A DNA stretch of 64,000 bases from Flavobacterium luminosum (lineage in GTDB: Bacteria; Bacteroidota; Bacteroidia; Flavobacteriales; Flavobacteriaceae). A program made the translations under genes and the position numbers. The stretch covers positions 186,001-250,000 of the forward strand of contig NZ_JAMLJM010000002.1 in assembly GCF_023635005.1 (NCBI RefSeq). The letters run 5' to 3'. Shown piece by piece: positions 56,889-64,000 of the stretch; the stretch's first letter is position 1, and each line of letters starts with the position of its first letter. The notes under the pieces were generated by a model that made no database searches, was not told the DNA's origin, and worked only from the letters and a program-made list of their open reading frames with translations.

Positions 56889-57863
56889 ATGAAAAGTATT
56901 GCCATCATTATGGGAGGTTACTCCAGTGAGTACCAAATTTCGCTGAAGAGCGGAAATGTTGTTTATCAGAACTTAGATCAAACGAAATACAAAGGATATC
57001 GTATCCATATTTTCAAAGAAAAGTGGGTTTATGTAGACGATGACAATGTGGAATACCCAATAGATAAAAATGATTTTTCAGTAACGGTTAACGGTCAGAA
57101 AATTACTTTTGACTGTGTGTTTAATGCTATTCATGGAACACCAGGTGAAGACGGGTTGATGCAAGCCTATTTTGAATTGTTAAACATTAAGCAAACTTCT
57201 TGTGATTACTATCAAGCTGCTTTAACGTTTAATAAGCGAGATATGTTATCTGTACTAAAACCGTATGGCATAAAAACAGCTACTTCTTATTATTTGAATG
57301 AGGGAGATGTAATAGATGTTGATGCAATTATCGAGAAAGTGGGTTTGCCGTGTTTTGTGAAACCGAATAAATCGGGATCTAGTTTCGGTATCTCTAAAGT
57401 ACACCAAAAAGCTGATTTTATGGCTGCGATAGAAGCGGCTTATAAGGAAGATAATGAAATTATTATAGAAAGTTTTCTGGATGGGACAGAAGTTTCGGTT
57501 GGAGTAATTAATTACAAAGGCGAAATAATTGTGTTGCCAATTACTGAAATTGTATCAGAAAATGACTTTTTCGATTATGAAGCTAAATATTTAGGAAAAT
57601 CTCAAGAAATTACTCCAGCTAGAATTAGCCCGGAAATTGAAAAAAGAGTGCGTGAAGTAGCTAAAAAAGCCTACGAAGTTTTAAAAATGAGTGGATTTTC
57701 TCGTAGCGAATATATTTTGGTAAACGGAGAACCTCACATGTTGGAAATGAATACCATTCCCGGATTAACCAATGAGAGTTTAATTCCACAGCAAGCTAAA
57801 GAGGCTGGTATTTCATTACAAGATCTATTTTCGAATGCAATAGAATTGGCTTTAAAAAAATAA
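56889..57863 (+). CDS. ddl: D-alanine--D-alanine ligase
   Basis: Ddl joins two D-alanine residues for the peptidoglycan stem peptide. The start at 56889 (MKSIAIIMGGYSSEYQIS) matches the family; an upstream extension is not conserved. ATP-grasp features include HGTPGEDGLMQAYFEL, PCFVKPNKSGSSFGISKV, ESFLDGTEVSVGVI and the metal-binding EMNTIPGLTNESLIPQ. It is 324 residues long, somewhat short but normal for this phylum. It ends six bases before coaD, so the two share a transcript. Confidence 0.96.
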   Translation: MKSIAIIMGGYSSEYQISLKSGNVVYQNLDQTKYKGYRIHIFKEKWVYVDDDNVEYPIDKNDFSVTVNGQKITFDCVFNAIHGTPGEDGLMQAYFELLNIKQTSCDYYQAALTFNKRDMLSVLKPYGIKTATSYYLNEGDVIDVDAIIEKVGLPCFVKPNKSGSSFGISKVHQKADFMAAIEAAYKEDNEIIIESFLDGTEVSVGVINYKGEIIVLPITEIVSENDFFDYEAKYLGKSQEITPARISPEIEKRVREVAKKAYEVLKMSGFSRSEYILVNGEPHMLEMNTIPGLTNESLIPQQAKEAGISLQDLFSNAIELALKK

Positions 57864-57869
57864 ATAATT

Positions 57870-58328
57870 ATGCGTAGAGCTATTTTTCCAGGATCCTTCG
57901 ATCCTATCACACTAGGCCATTTGGATATCATCAACAGAAGTATTCCGTTGTTTGATGAGATTATTGTTGCCATTGGCGTTAATGCTGAAAAAAAATACAT
58001 GTTTCCTCTAGAAGAACGCAAACGATTTATTGAAGAAACATTTAAACACGAGGACACAGTTTCTGTTATTACCTATGAAGGATTAACCATTGATATCTGT
58101 AGAAAGTTTGAAGCAGATTACATTCTTCGCGGGTTGCGCAATCCTGCAGATTTTGAATTTGAAAAAGCTATTGCTCATACCAATAGAAAGTTATCTAAAA
58201 TTGAAACCGTTTTCCTTCTAACAGCAGCAGATACTTCATATATTAGTTCAAGTATAGTACGAGATGTAATTCGTAACGGAGGAAACTATAAAGTGTTAGT
58301 GCCACCAGCGGTTGAAGTCAAATTCTAA
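57870..58328 (+). CDS. coaD: Phosphopantetheine adenylyltransferase
   Basis: CoaD makes dephospho-CoA from 4'-phosphopantetheine and ATP. The 152-residue nucleotidyltransferase has GSFDPITLGHLDII, the TxGH form of the HIGH motif (Thr14-His17), YILRGLRNPADFEFEKAIAH (catalytic Arg) and the ISSSIVRD motif. It follows ddl by six bases. Together with coaBC and coaE in this window it accounts for the last four catalytic steps from phosphopantothenate to CoA. Confidence 0.97.
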   Translation: MRRAIFPGSFDPITLGHLDIINRSIPLFDEIIVAIGVNAEKKYMFPLEERKRFIEETFKHEDTVSVITYEGLTIDICRKFEADYILRGLRNPADFEFEKAIAHTNRKLSKIETVFLLTAADTSYISSSIVRDVIRNGGNYKVLVPPAVEVKF

Positions 58329-58337
58329 TATAATAAC

Positions 58338-58365
58338 AAGCAAAGGGTTTTCTTTGCTTTTTTTG
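58338..58365 (+). terminator. Terminator after coaD
   Basis: AAGCAAAG pairs with CTTTGCTT over a short loop and is followed by a T-run ending five bases before the M14 peptidase start. Confidence 0.8.
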
Positions 58366-58370
58366 TCATC

Positions 58371-60089
58371 ATGAAAAAACTATTCACATTTCTCGTTTTA
58401 TCTTCCTTTTTTGGATTTGGTCAAACTAAATATCAAACTTTTTTTGAAAAAGGTAATGGTAATCAATCGGCTACTTATAAAGAGGTGATCTCTTTCTTTC
58501 AATTATTGGATCGTGATTTTAAAACTGTCAAAATGCAAGAAATGAGCACCGAAGATAGTGGAAATCCTTTGCATATTGTTTCGTATAGTGCTGATGGTAA
58601 ATTTGATTATAAAAATCCGAATAAGAGTGTAGTCTTGGTTATTAATGCCATTCACGCCGGAGAACCTGATGGTGTTGATGCTTCGATGCTTTTACTCCGC
58701 GATTTGGCTACCTCCAAAATTAGCGTGCCACAAAATACTATTTTAGTTGTTGTTCCTGTATATAATATAGGAGGTCTTCTGAATAGAAATTCTACTTGGC
58801 GAACCAATCAAAATGGACCAGAAGAATACGGTTTTAGAGGAAACTCTCGAAATTATGATTTAAACCGCGATATGATCAAAGCGGATACCAAAAACACTAA
58901 AGCACTGATTGAAATTTTTCATGCTGTTACTCCCGATGTGTTTATAGACAATCACGTAAGTAATGGTGCAGATTATCAATATGTGTTGACATTCATCCAG
59001 ACTGAGCCTAGTAAAATAGGGAAGGAGTTAGGGGATTTTATGAATAAAGAAATGATTCCAAGTATTGAGAACGATTTAAAATCAAAAAATATTGAAAGTG
59101 CACCTTATGTAAATGTTTGGGGTAGTACACCAGATAAAGGTTTTGCTCAGTTTAATGAATCGCCAAGATACACCACTGGATATACTTCATTGTTCAATAC
59201 GATTGGATATGTGGTAGAAACACACATGTGGAAAGACTATGCGAGTCGCGTAAAAGTGACCTATGAATTTATGGTTAGCACCTTGAAATATGCCGATTCT
59301 AATGTAAAAACCATAAAAGAAATACGAAAAAGAAACGCAGATCTTTTTCAACCCAAGAAACGTTATCCTTATGCTTGGGTTATAGATTCTTCTAAAGTAC
59401 AAAAACGACGCTTTTTGGGTTATGAAGGAAAAATTAAAAAAAGTGATGTTACTACCGGAAATCGTTTGTACTACGATCGAAGCCAACCTTTTGACAAAGA
59501 AATTAATTTCTACACGCACTACAAACCAACGAAAGATATCGTAATTCCAGATGCGTATATTGTACCAAAAGCATGGTTCAATATTGTAGAGTTATTAAAA
59601 TTGAATCAATGTCAATATAAAGTACTTAAAAAAGATTCGGTAATAGAGGTAGAAAGTTATCGTATCGTTGATTATAAGACTTCTTCACAAGCATACGAAG
59701 GACATTATTTGCATCGAAATACCGTAGTTAGCTCTACGAAAGAAAAGATTCAATTTTTCAAAGGAGATTATATTTTTCCAACGAATCAGCCAGCTATTAA
59801 GTATTTATTGGAAGTCTTAGAACCGGAAATGGTTGATTCTTTTTTTAATTGGAATTTTTTCGATACGATTTTACAGCAAAAAGAAGGGTATTCAGATTAT
59901 TTATTTGAAGATTTAGCAGCAAAACTTTTTCAGGAAAATCCAGAATTGAAGAAACAGTTTGAAGAGAAACTTAAAAGAGATCCTGAATTTTTGAAAAATC
60001 CTCCAGCACAATTAGATTGGATACATAAAAATTCGGTGTATTACGAAAAAGCACATTTGCAATATCCTATATACCGTATCGTAAACTAA
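58371..60089 (+). CDS. M14 family zinc carboxypeptidase, exported
   Basis: A 572-residue exported peptidase with a signal peptide (MKKLFTFLVLSSFFGFGQT). The zinc motif HxxE is at His95-Glu98 (NAIHAGEPDG), and a later zinc His is in DNHVSNGAD; GNSRNYDLNRDMIKADT is the substrate-binding Arg region. The remainder is a beta-rich C-terminal extension of unknown role. It may hydrolyse peptides or peptidoglycan stem peptides outside the cytoplasm; the family alone cannot decide this. No terminator-free link to ddl-coaD is evident. Confidence 0.9.
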   Translation: MKKLFTFLVLSSFFGFGQTKYQTFFEKGNGNQSATYKEVISFFQLLDRDFKTVKMQEMSTEDSGNPLHIVSYSADGKFDYKNPNKSVVLVINAIHAGEPDGVDASMLLLRDLATSKISVPQNTILVVVPVYNIGGLLNRNSTWRTNQNGPEEYGFRGNSRNYDLNRDMIKADTKNTKALIEIFHAVTPDVFIDNHVSNGADYQYVLTFIQTEPSKIGKELGDFMNKEMIPSIENDLKSKNIESAPYVNVWGSTPDKGFAQFNESPRYTTGYTSLFNTIGYVVETHMWKDYASRVKVTYEFMVSTLKYADSNVKTIKEIRKRNADLFQPKKRYPYAWVIDSSKVQKRRFLGYEGKIKKSDVTTGNRLYYDRSQPFDKEINFYTHYKPTKDIVIPDAYIVPKAWFNIVELLKLNQCQYKVLKKDSVIEVESYRIVDYKTSSQAYEGHYLHRNTVVSSTKEKIQFFKGDYIFPTNQPAIKYLLEVLEPEMVDSFFNWNFFDTILQQKEGYSDYLFEDLAAKLFQENPELKKQFEEKLKRDPEFLKNPPAQLDWIHKNSVYYEKAHLQYPIYRIVN

Positions 60090-60140
60090 TTGGTTTCTAT
60101 TTAAAGATTAACGATTTATTAGAATTGGAACTAAAAGACA

Positions 60141-60174
60141 AAAAAAAACAACCACGAAAGTGGTTGTTTTTTTA
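60141..60174. terminator. Bidirectional terminator
   Basis: AAAACAACCAC pairs with GTGGTTGTTTT over a GAAA-type loop, with A and T runs, between the M14 peptidase and the convergent NUDIX gene. Confidence 0.9.
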
Positions 60175-60783
60175 GTTTTTAAGACTGTATTTTTTTTCTT
60201 CTTCAAATAATAATTTGATATTCTCGTAGGAATTTTTCAGAGCGCTTTCAATTTCTTCAGGATTTAGCCAAGCCACTTTTTCTATTCCTTCTTCTGCTTG
60301 TCCTACAAGCGGTCCTTCAAAATCGGTGTGCATTTCGTACCATTGCGTAATCTTTAGTTTGTACTTACCGTTACGTTTGAAGATATGATACGTTTTTTGA
60401 AGTTTTTTTGTAATTTTTAAGTTACTTACTCCTGTTTCTTCCTCAACTTCTCTTTTAGCGGCATCTTCAATTTCTTCGTATTTATTAAGACCTCCTTTGG
60501 GTAAATCCCACTTTCCATTTCTTAAAATAAATAAAACTTCTCCTTTTTTATTATAAACTAAACCACCTCCAGCTTTATTAACAGGAATTTTCTCTTTTAA
60601 TTTTTTTATAATTTCTTTTTCGTCCGGATGATATAGATAAGCTTTGTGTATTTTATGTTGAAAATAATTCACAATAAGTTGTTCAATATCGATGCTTTCC
60701 AGTAGGAAAAATTTGAAATCGGTTTCCTTAACAATCTGATTTGTTAAGAAAAGAGGTTTATCGTTTACAAAAACTTTATACAT
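60172..60783 (-). CDS. NUDIX hydrolase
   Basis: A 203-residue NUDIX hydrolase; I chose the ATG at 60783 (MYKVFVNDKPLFLT), the usual family start. Residues 1-65 form an N-terminal domain of its own, and the NUDIX box GGLNKYEEIEDAAKREVEEE continues as TGV, which fits GX5EX7REUXEEXGU exactly. It likely hydrolyses a nucleoside diphosphate derivative. Its start codon and that of pyrE are only seven bases apart on opposite strands, so each gene's promoter must lie within the other gene. Confidence 0.92.
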   Translation of the reverse strand: MYKVFVNDKPLFLTNQIVKETDFKFFLLESIDIEQLIVNYFQHKIHKAYLYHPDEKEIIKKLKEKIPVNKAGGGLVYNKKGEVLFILRNGKWDLPKGGLNKYEEIEDAAKREVEEETGVSNLKITKKLQKTYHIFKRNGKYKLKITQWYEMHTDFEGPLVGQAEEGIEKVAWLNPEEIESALKNSYENIKLLFEEEKKYSLKN

Positions 60784-60790
60784 TTGCAGT

Positions 60791-61438
60791 ATGATTTTTA
60801 ATAAAGACACAGCTAGTAAAACTGCCGAATTGCTTTTACAAATAAATGCAATTAAATTGAATTCTAAAAATCCTTTTACATGGGCATCAGGTTGGAAATC
60901 TCCAATTTATTGTGATAATAGGATAATTCTTTCATTTCCGGCAATCCGAAATTACATTAGAGACGAATTTGCGAAGAACATCGAAAAACAGTTTGGGAAA
61001 CCAGACGTTATTGCTGGAGTAGCCACAGGAGCTATAGGCATTGGTGTTTTGGTAGCCGAAGATTTAGGTCTTCCTTTTGTTTATGTTCGCCCAGAACCTA
61101 AAAAACATGGTCGTATGAACCAAGTGGAAGGTTTTTTGCAAAAAGGACAAAATGTGGTAGTAGTAGAAGATTTAATTAGTACCGGAAATAGTAGTCTTTT
61201 AGCCGTAGAAGCCTTGAGAAATGAAGGAGCAAATGTTAAAGGGATGGCAGCCATTTTTTCTTATGGATTTGAAGTGGCAGTAGAAAACTTTAAGAGTGCT
61301 AATGTAGATTTGTACACATTGAGCAACTATGAAAATCTTTTAGATTTAGCCGTTGCAAAAGAGTACATCACCGAAGCGGAGCAAGATACTCTAAAAGAAT
61401 GGCGTAAAAATCCTTCCGAATGGAATATTGAAGTATAA
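60791..61438 (+). CDS. pyrE: Orotate phosphoribosyltransferase
   Basis: PyrE attaches ribose-phosphate from PRPP to orotate in de novo pyrimidine synthesis. The 215-residue protein shows TWASGWKSPIYCDNR, GVATGAIGIGVLVAEDL, and the PRPP motif VVVVEDLISTGNSSLLAVEA. It is divergent from the NUDIX gene with a seven-base gap. TACATTTG at 60779-60786 would be a -7 element giving an almost leaderless mRNA. A SRPBCC gene follows after 40 bases and is probably co-transcribed. Confidence 0.95.
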   Translation: MIFNKDTASKTAELLLQINAIKLNSKNPFTWASGWKSPIYCDNRIILSFPAIRNYIRDEFAKNIEKQFGKPDVIAGVATGAIGIGVLVAEDLGLPFVYVRPEPKKHGRMNQVEGFLQKGQNVVVVEDLISTGNSSLLAVEALRNEGANVKGMAAIFSYGFEVAVENFKSANVDLYTLSNYENLLDLAVAKEYITEAEQDTLKEWRKNPSEWNIEV

Positions 61439-61478
61439 TTTTGTAGAGAATTTTAAAAAAATTAATGATATAACAAAG

Positions 61479-61871
61479 ATGAATTTAGAAAGCCCAAAAG
61501 TATCCGTACCAAAATCTGCTGAATATTTATTTAATGAGTTGTCTCAAGTGAAAAACTTCGAGAAATTAATGCCGGAAAACATTGCAAAATTTGAAGTTCT
61601 AGATGAGAATGCTTTTATTTTCGGATTGAAAGGAATGCCTGAAATTAAATTGAAAATGAAAGATAAAACGCCAAATTCTAAAATTGTTTTAGGAGCAGCT
61701 TCTGATAAATTACCATTCACATTAACCGCAAATCTTAATGAAAATGGTGCTGAGGCGACCGAAATACAATTGGTTTTTGATGGTGAATTTAATGCTATGA
61801 TGGCTATGATGATCAAAGGGCCAATCTCTAAGTTTATAGAGACGTTAGCACAAAATATGAATAAGTTATAA
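61479..61871 (+). CDS. SRPBCC-family protein of unknown function
   Basis: A 130-residue protein of the START/SRPBCC superfamily, a helix-grip fold with a hydrophobic ligand pocket. I chose the ATG at 61479 (MNLESPKVSVPKSAEYLF). The pattern of N-terminal helix (FNELSQVKNFEKLMP), antiparallel strands and a long C-terminal helix (AMMIKGPISKFIETLAQNMN) supports the fold. The ligand is unknown. It follows pyrE on the same strand and is followed by a terminator. Confidence 0.82.
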   Translation: MNLESPKVSVPKSAEYLFNELSQVKNFEKLMPENIAKFEVLDENAFIFGLKGMPEIKLKMKDKTPNSKIVLGAASDKLPFTLTANLNENGAEATEIQLVFDGEFNAMMAMMIKGPISKFIETLAQNMNKL

Positions 61872-61893
61872 AAACAGATTCAAAAATAAATAT

Positions 61894-61930
61894 GATCCCA
61901 ATTGAACTCGTTCTTTTGGGATTTTTTTTT
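61894..61930. terminator. Terminator between the SRPBCC gene and birA
   Basis: ATCCCAA (from 61894) pairs with TTGGGAT around a rather long loop and is followed by a run of T residues on the plus strand. Confidence 0.72.
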
Positions 61931-62660
61931 AAAAAATCAGACTTACTTCTTTTATTCCATACTCTTGAATAGAATCATCTTCTAGTAAAACCTGCAATTT
62001 GCCGTTTCGGTTTACCCCTTGAATAATTCCCATAAATTTCAGTCCTTTTTGGTTTTCTAAAACAACCGGTATTCCTTTTTTGAATAGATTTTGTTGGTAT
62101 TCCTCCCAAAGGATTTCCGATTTGTTGTCAGAAATCAAAGCAACCTTTTTTTTGATTTCTTCCACAATTTGTATGACAATGTCTTGGATGTCATATTCCA
62201 TACGAGTGATGCCTTTAAGAGAAGAAGCTTTCGGTAAATTATTAAATTCAGTCTGGTTCACATTCAAACCGATACCTATAATGGACTGTATTTTTCCATT
62301 TTCTTGAATAAGGTTTTCAATGAGTATGCCAGCTATTTTCTTGTTATCTGACATAATGTCGTTAGGCCATTTAACGGATAAAGACGGAATTTTATTTTTT
62401 TGTAAAGCGGCTAAAATGCCTAAAGTTACCGCAATATTTAAAACAAAAATCCCCTCGATTGTAGTTAAGGTTTCTTTGATTAAGATGCTGGTTATGAGGT
62501 TTTTGTTGTACTCGTCATGCCATTGTGTTCCGTGTTGTCCTTTTCCTTTGGTTTGGGTTTTGGCTGTCACGACAGTATAATTTTCGATGTGCTGATTTTG
62601 TGCCAAACCCTTTAAAAAATCGTTGGTTGAATCTATGGCATCGAGTTTGATTAACTTCAT
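61929..62660 (-). CDS. birA: Biotin--[acetyl-CoA-carboxylase] ligase
   Basis: BirA attaches biotin to the carrier domain of acetyl-CoA carboxylase. The 243-residue protein lacks the N-terminal helix-turn-helix domain of the E. coli regulator, so it is probably a monofunctional ligase. Motifs are the biotin/AMP loop KGKGQHGTQWHDEYNKNL, the SVKWPNDIM lysine region, GIGLNVNQTEF and a small C-terminal SH3-like domain (KLQVLLEDDS). It is divergent from rsfS. Confidence 0.95.
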   Translation of the reverse strand: MKLIKLDAIDSTNDFLKGLAQNQHIENYTVVTAKTQTKGKGQHGTQWHDEYNKNLITSILIKETLTTIEGIFVLNIAVTLGILAALQKNKIPSLSVKWPNDIMSDNKKIAGILIENLIQENGKIQSIIGIGLNVNQTEFNNLPKASSLKGITRMEYDIQDIVIQIVEEIKKKVALISDNKSEILWEEYQQNLFKKGIPVVLENQKGLKFMGIIQGVNRNGKLQVLLEDDSIQEYGIKEVSLIF

Positions 62661-62760
62661 GTGTCGAATTTTGAAACTTTATTAACAAAGTTGATTTGTA
62701 TTTTGTGGTCAAAATAAAGACAAAAATCAATAACTTTGTAGAAATATTTATAATTATTAA

Positions 62761-63132
62761 ATGGCGAAAAAAGAAGTAAGCAACGATATTTTATTAGCAA
62801 ATATCATTAAGGGTATAGAAGAAGTAAAAGGAAATGATATAGATATTCTTGACTTAAGAGAATTAGACAACACAGTTTGCGATTATTTTGTAATTTGTAA
62901 TGGTAATTCCAATACACAAGTAAACGCGATTGTAAATTCTATCCAAAAAGTAGTTTCAAAAGAACTTAAAGACAAACCTTGGCATGTTGAAGGTACAGAC
63001 AATGGAGAATGGGTACTGATGGATTACATAGATATTGTAGTTCATGTTTTCCAAAAACACATTCGTGAGTATTACAACATCGAGAGTCTTTGGGGTGACG
63101 CAAAAATCACATCTATTGAAAACAAATATTAA
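62761..63132 (+). CDS. rsfS: Ribosome silencing factor RsfS
   Basis: RsfS binds ribosomal protein uL14 and blocks subunit joining under starvation; it also has roles in ribosome assembly. The 123-residue protein contains DILDLRELDNTVCDYFVICN and the HVEGTDNGEWVLMDYIDIVVH pattern (shown in parts) with VFQKHIREYYNIESLWGD, all diagnostic. It is followed after 12 bases by ftsH, so the two probably form one transcript, a pairing widely seen in Flavobacteriaceae. Confidence 0.96.
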   Translation: MAKKEVSNDILLANIIKGIEEVKGNDIDILDLRELDNTVCDYFVICNGNSNTQVNAIVNSIQKVVSKELKDKPWHVEGTDNGEWVLMDYIDIVVHVFQKHIREYYNIESLWGDAKITSIENKY

Positions 63133-63144
63133 TCAAAAATAGCT

Positions 63145-64000
63145 ATGTCAAAAGAAACAAAGCAAAATAATTTCAAGTTTAATCCATGGTGGATTTATGG
63201 CGTTATTGGTGCCATTTTTTTTGCCATGTGGATTTCGGGACAATCCCGTTGGGTAGAACCTCAAAAGACAACGGTTTCAAAATTCTATGAATATTTAGAT
63301 GCGGGTCAAGTAGATAAAGTTATTGTTTACAATAAAAATTCTGCAGAGGTTTTCCTTAAGCCGGAAGCATTAAAACAAAAAGTTCACGAAAAACTTCCTA
63401 AAAAAGATTTACTAAATAATCCAAATTTAGGACCTCATTATACTTTAGAAATTGGTAATGATGAGATTTTTCAAAATAAATTAGACGAAGCTTTAAAAGC
63501 GAAACGCATCACTACTTACGATTATAAAACATCTAGTGATTTCACTGATTTGTTGATTAGCTTATTGCCAATTATAATTTTAGTTGGTTTCTGGTTATTC
63601 ATGATGCGTCGTATGTCAGGCGGTGGCGCTGGTGGTGGCGGAGGTCAAATTTTTAACATAGGACGTTCTAGAGCTAAATTATTCGATGAAAAAACCGATG
63701 TTAAAGTAACATTCAAAGATGTTGCTGGTCTTGAAGGAGCAAAAGAAGAAATTCAGGAGATCGTTGAATTTTTAAGAAATCCTAAGAAATATACCGATTT
63801 AGGAGGTAAAATTCCTAAGGGTGCTTTACTTGTAGGTCCTCCAGGAACAGGTAAAACCTTATTAGCAAAAGCTGTAGCAGGAGAGGCGCAAGTTCCTTTC
63901 TTCTCTTTGTCAGGATCTGATTTTGTGGAAATGTTTGTTGGAGTAGGAGCTTCTAGAGTTCGTGATTTGTTTAAACAAGCAAAGGAAAAATCACCTTCAA
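63145..64000 (+). CDS. ftsH: ATP-dependent zinc metalloprotease FtsH, 3' end cut off
   Basis: FtsH is the membrane-bound AAA+ protease that degrades misfolded membrane proteins and selected regulators. The first 285 codons are visible. They encode an N-terminal membrane helix ([18 protein letters not shown]), a periplasmic domain, a second helix ([20 protein letters not shown]), a glycine-rich linker, and the start of the AAA+ domain with Walker A GPPGTGKT at residues 231-238 and the pore-loop region [14 protein letters not shown]. The frame is open to the end of the window; the zinc protease domain lies beyond it. Confidence 0.96.
   Translation, partial: MSKETKQNNFKFNPWWIYGVIGAIFFAMWISGQSRWVEPQKTTVSKFYEYLDAGQVDKVIVYNKNSAEVFLKPEALKQKVHEKLPKKDLLNNPNLGPHYTLEIGNDEIFQNKLDEALKAKRITTYDYKTSSDFTDLLISLLPIIILVGFWLFMMRRMSGGGAGGGGGQIFNIGRSRAKLFDEKTDVKVTFKDVAGLEGAKEEIQEIVEFLRNPKKYTDLGGKIPKGALLVGPPGTGKTLLAKAVAGEAQVPFFSLSGSDFVEMFVGVGASRVRDLFKQAKEKSPS

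Overview
The window is a compact stretch of AT-rich chromosome from a member of the Bacteroidota, almost certainly a Flavobacterium-like species of the Flavobacteriaceae. The grounds are the gene families (DUF4835, DUF6913 and DUF3667 proteins, a type IX secretion sorting domain, bacillithiol genes, the bamD-rpoZ-coaBC-DUF4835-recN block), the near absence of Shine-Dalgarno sequences, and several promoters that fit the Bacteroidota pattern TTG-N18/19-TAnnTTTG. It holds about 66 protein genes, one tRNA gene, many clear rho-independent terminators, and no prophage, transposon, rRNA or CRISPR array. Both edges cut genes: priA lacks its first residues on the left and ftsH runs off the right.

Layout. 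1-7.9 kb: priA, an orphan LytTR response regulator, the rpsF-rpsR-rplI ribosomal operon with a GC-rich intercistronic hairpin, a conserved unknown gene, and ligA coupled to a YhhN-like membrane protein. 7.9-16.1 kb: a two-gene 5'-nucleotidase on the minus strand, then DUF6913-dapA and bamD-rpoZ-coaBC-DUF4835-recN. 16.1-26.7 kb: fabV, a secreted T9SS substrate, a glycosyltransferase with coaE and a histidine kinase/response regulator pair, sugar epimerase, GNAT acetyltransferase and a TonB-dependent receptor of heme-receptor type. 26.7-32.5 kb: a lipoprotein subtilase, an outer-membrane barrel, smpB, a PAS protein, pcm and an MgtC/DUF4010 membrane protein. 32.7-36.7 kb: an oxidoreductase, 3-hydroxyacyl-CoA dehydrogenase, a DUF1015 protein and a YggS-type PLP protein. 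36.7-40.6 kb: a minus-strand run of exonuclease/GIY-YIG protein, voltage-gated-type ion channel, miaA and acyl-ACP thioesterase. 41-48.9 kb: small periplasmic protein, clpB, ytxJ, a lipoprotein, fumarylacetoacetase and glyA. 48.9-54.1 kb: beta-helix lipoprotein, a menI-like thioesterase with isochorismate synthase, bshB1, tRNA-His and an M28 peptidase. 54.2-64 kb: a DUF3667 gene broken by one stop codon, rluD, a PASTA protein, ddl-coaD, an M14 peptidase, a NUDIX gene divergent from pyrE, birA, rsfS and the start of ftsH.

The genes are mostly housekeeping: coenzyme A synthesis is unusually well represented (coaBC, coaE, coaD), with cell-envelope assembly (bamD, ddl), translation (S6, S18, L9, SmpB, RsfS, MiaA, RluD) and bacillithiol redox chemistry (bshB1 and ytxJ). 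I did not find a convincing new multi-gene system. The most notable observations are local: a conserved exonuclease gene whose only plausible start codon is ATT, a DUF3667 gene split by a single in-frame TAG, a strong hairpin between rpsR and rplI, and paired repeats upstream of clpB and of the subtilase gene.
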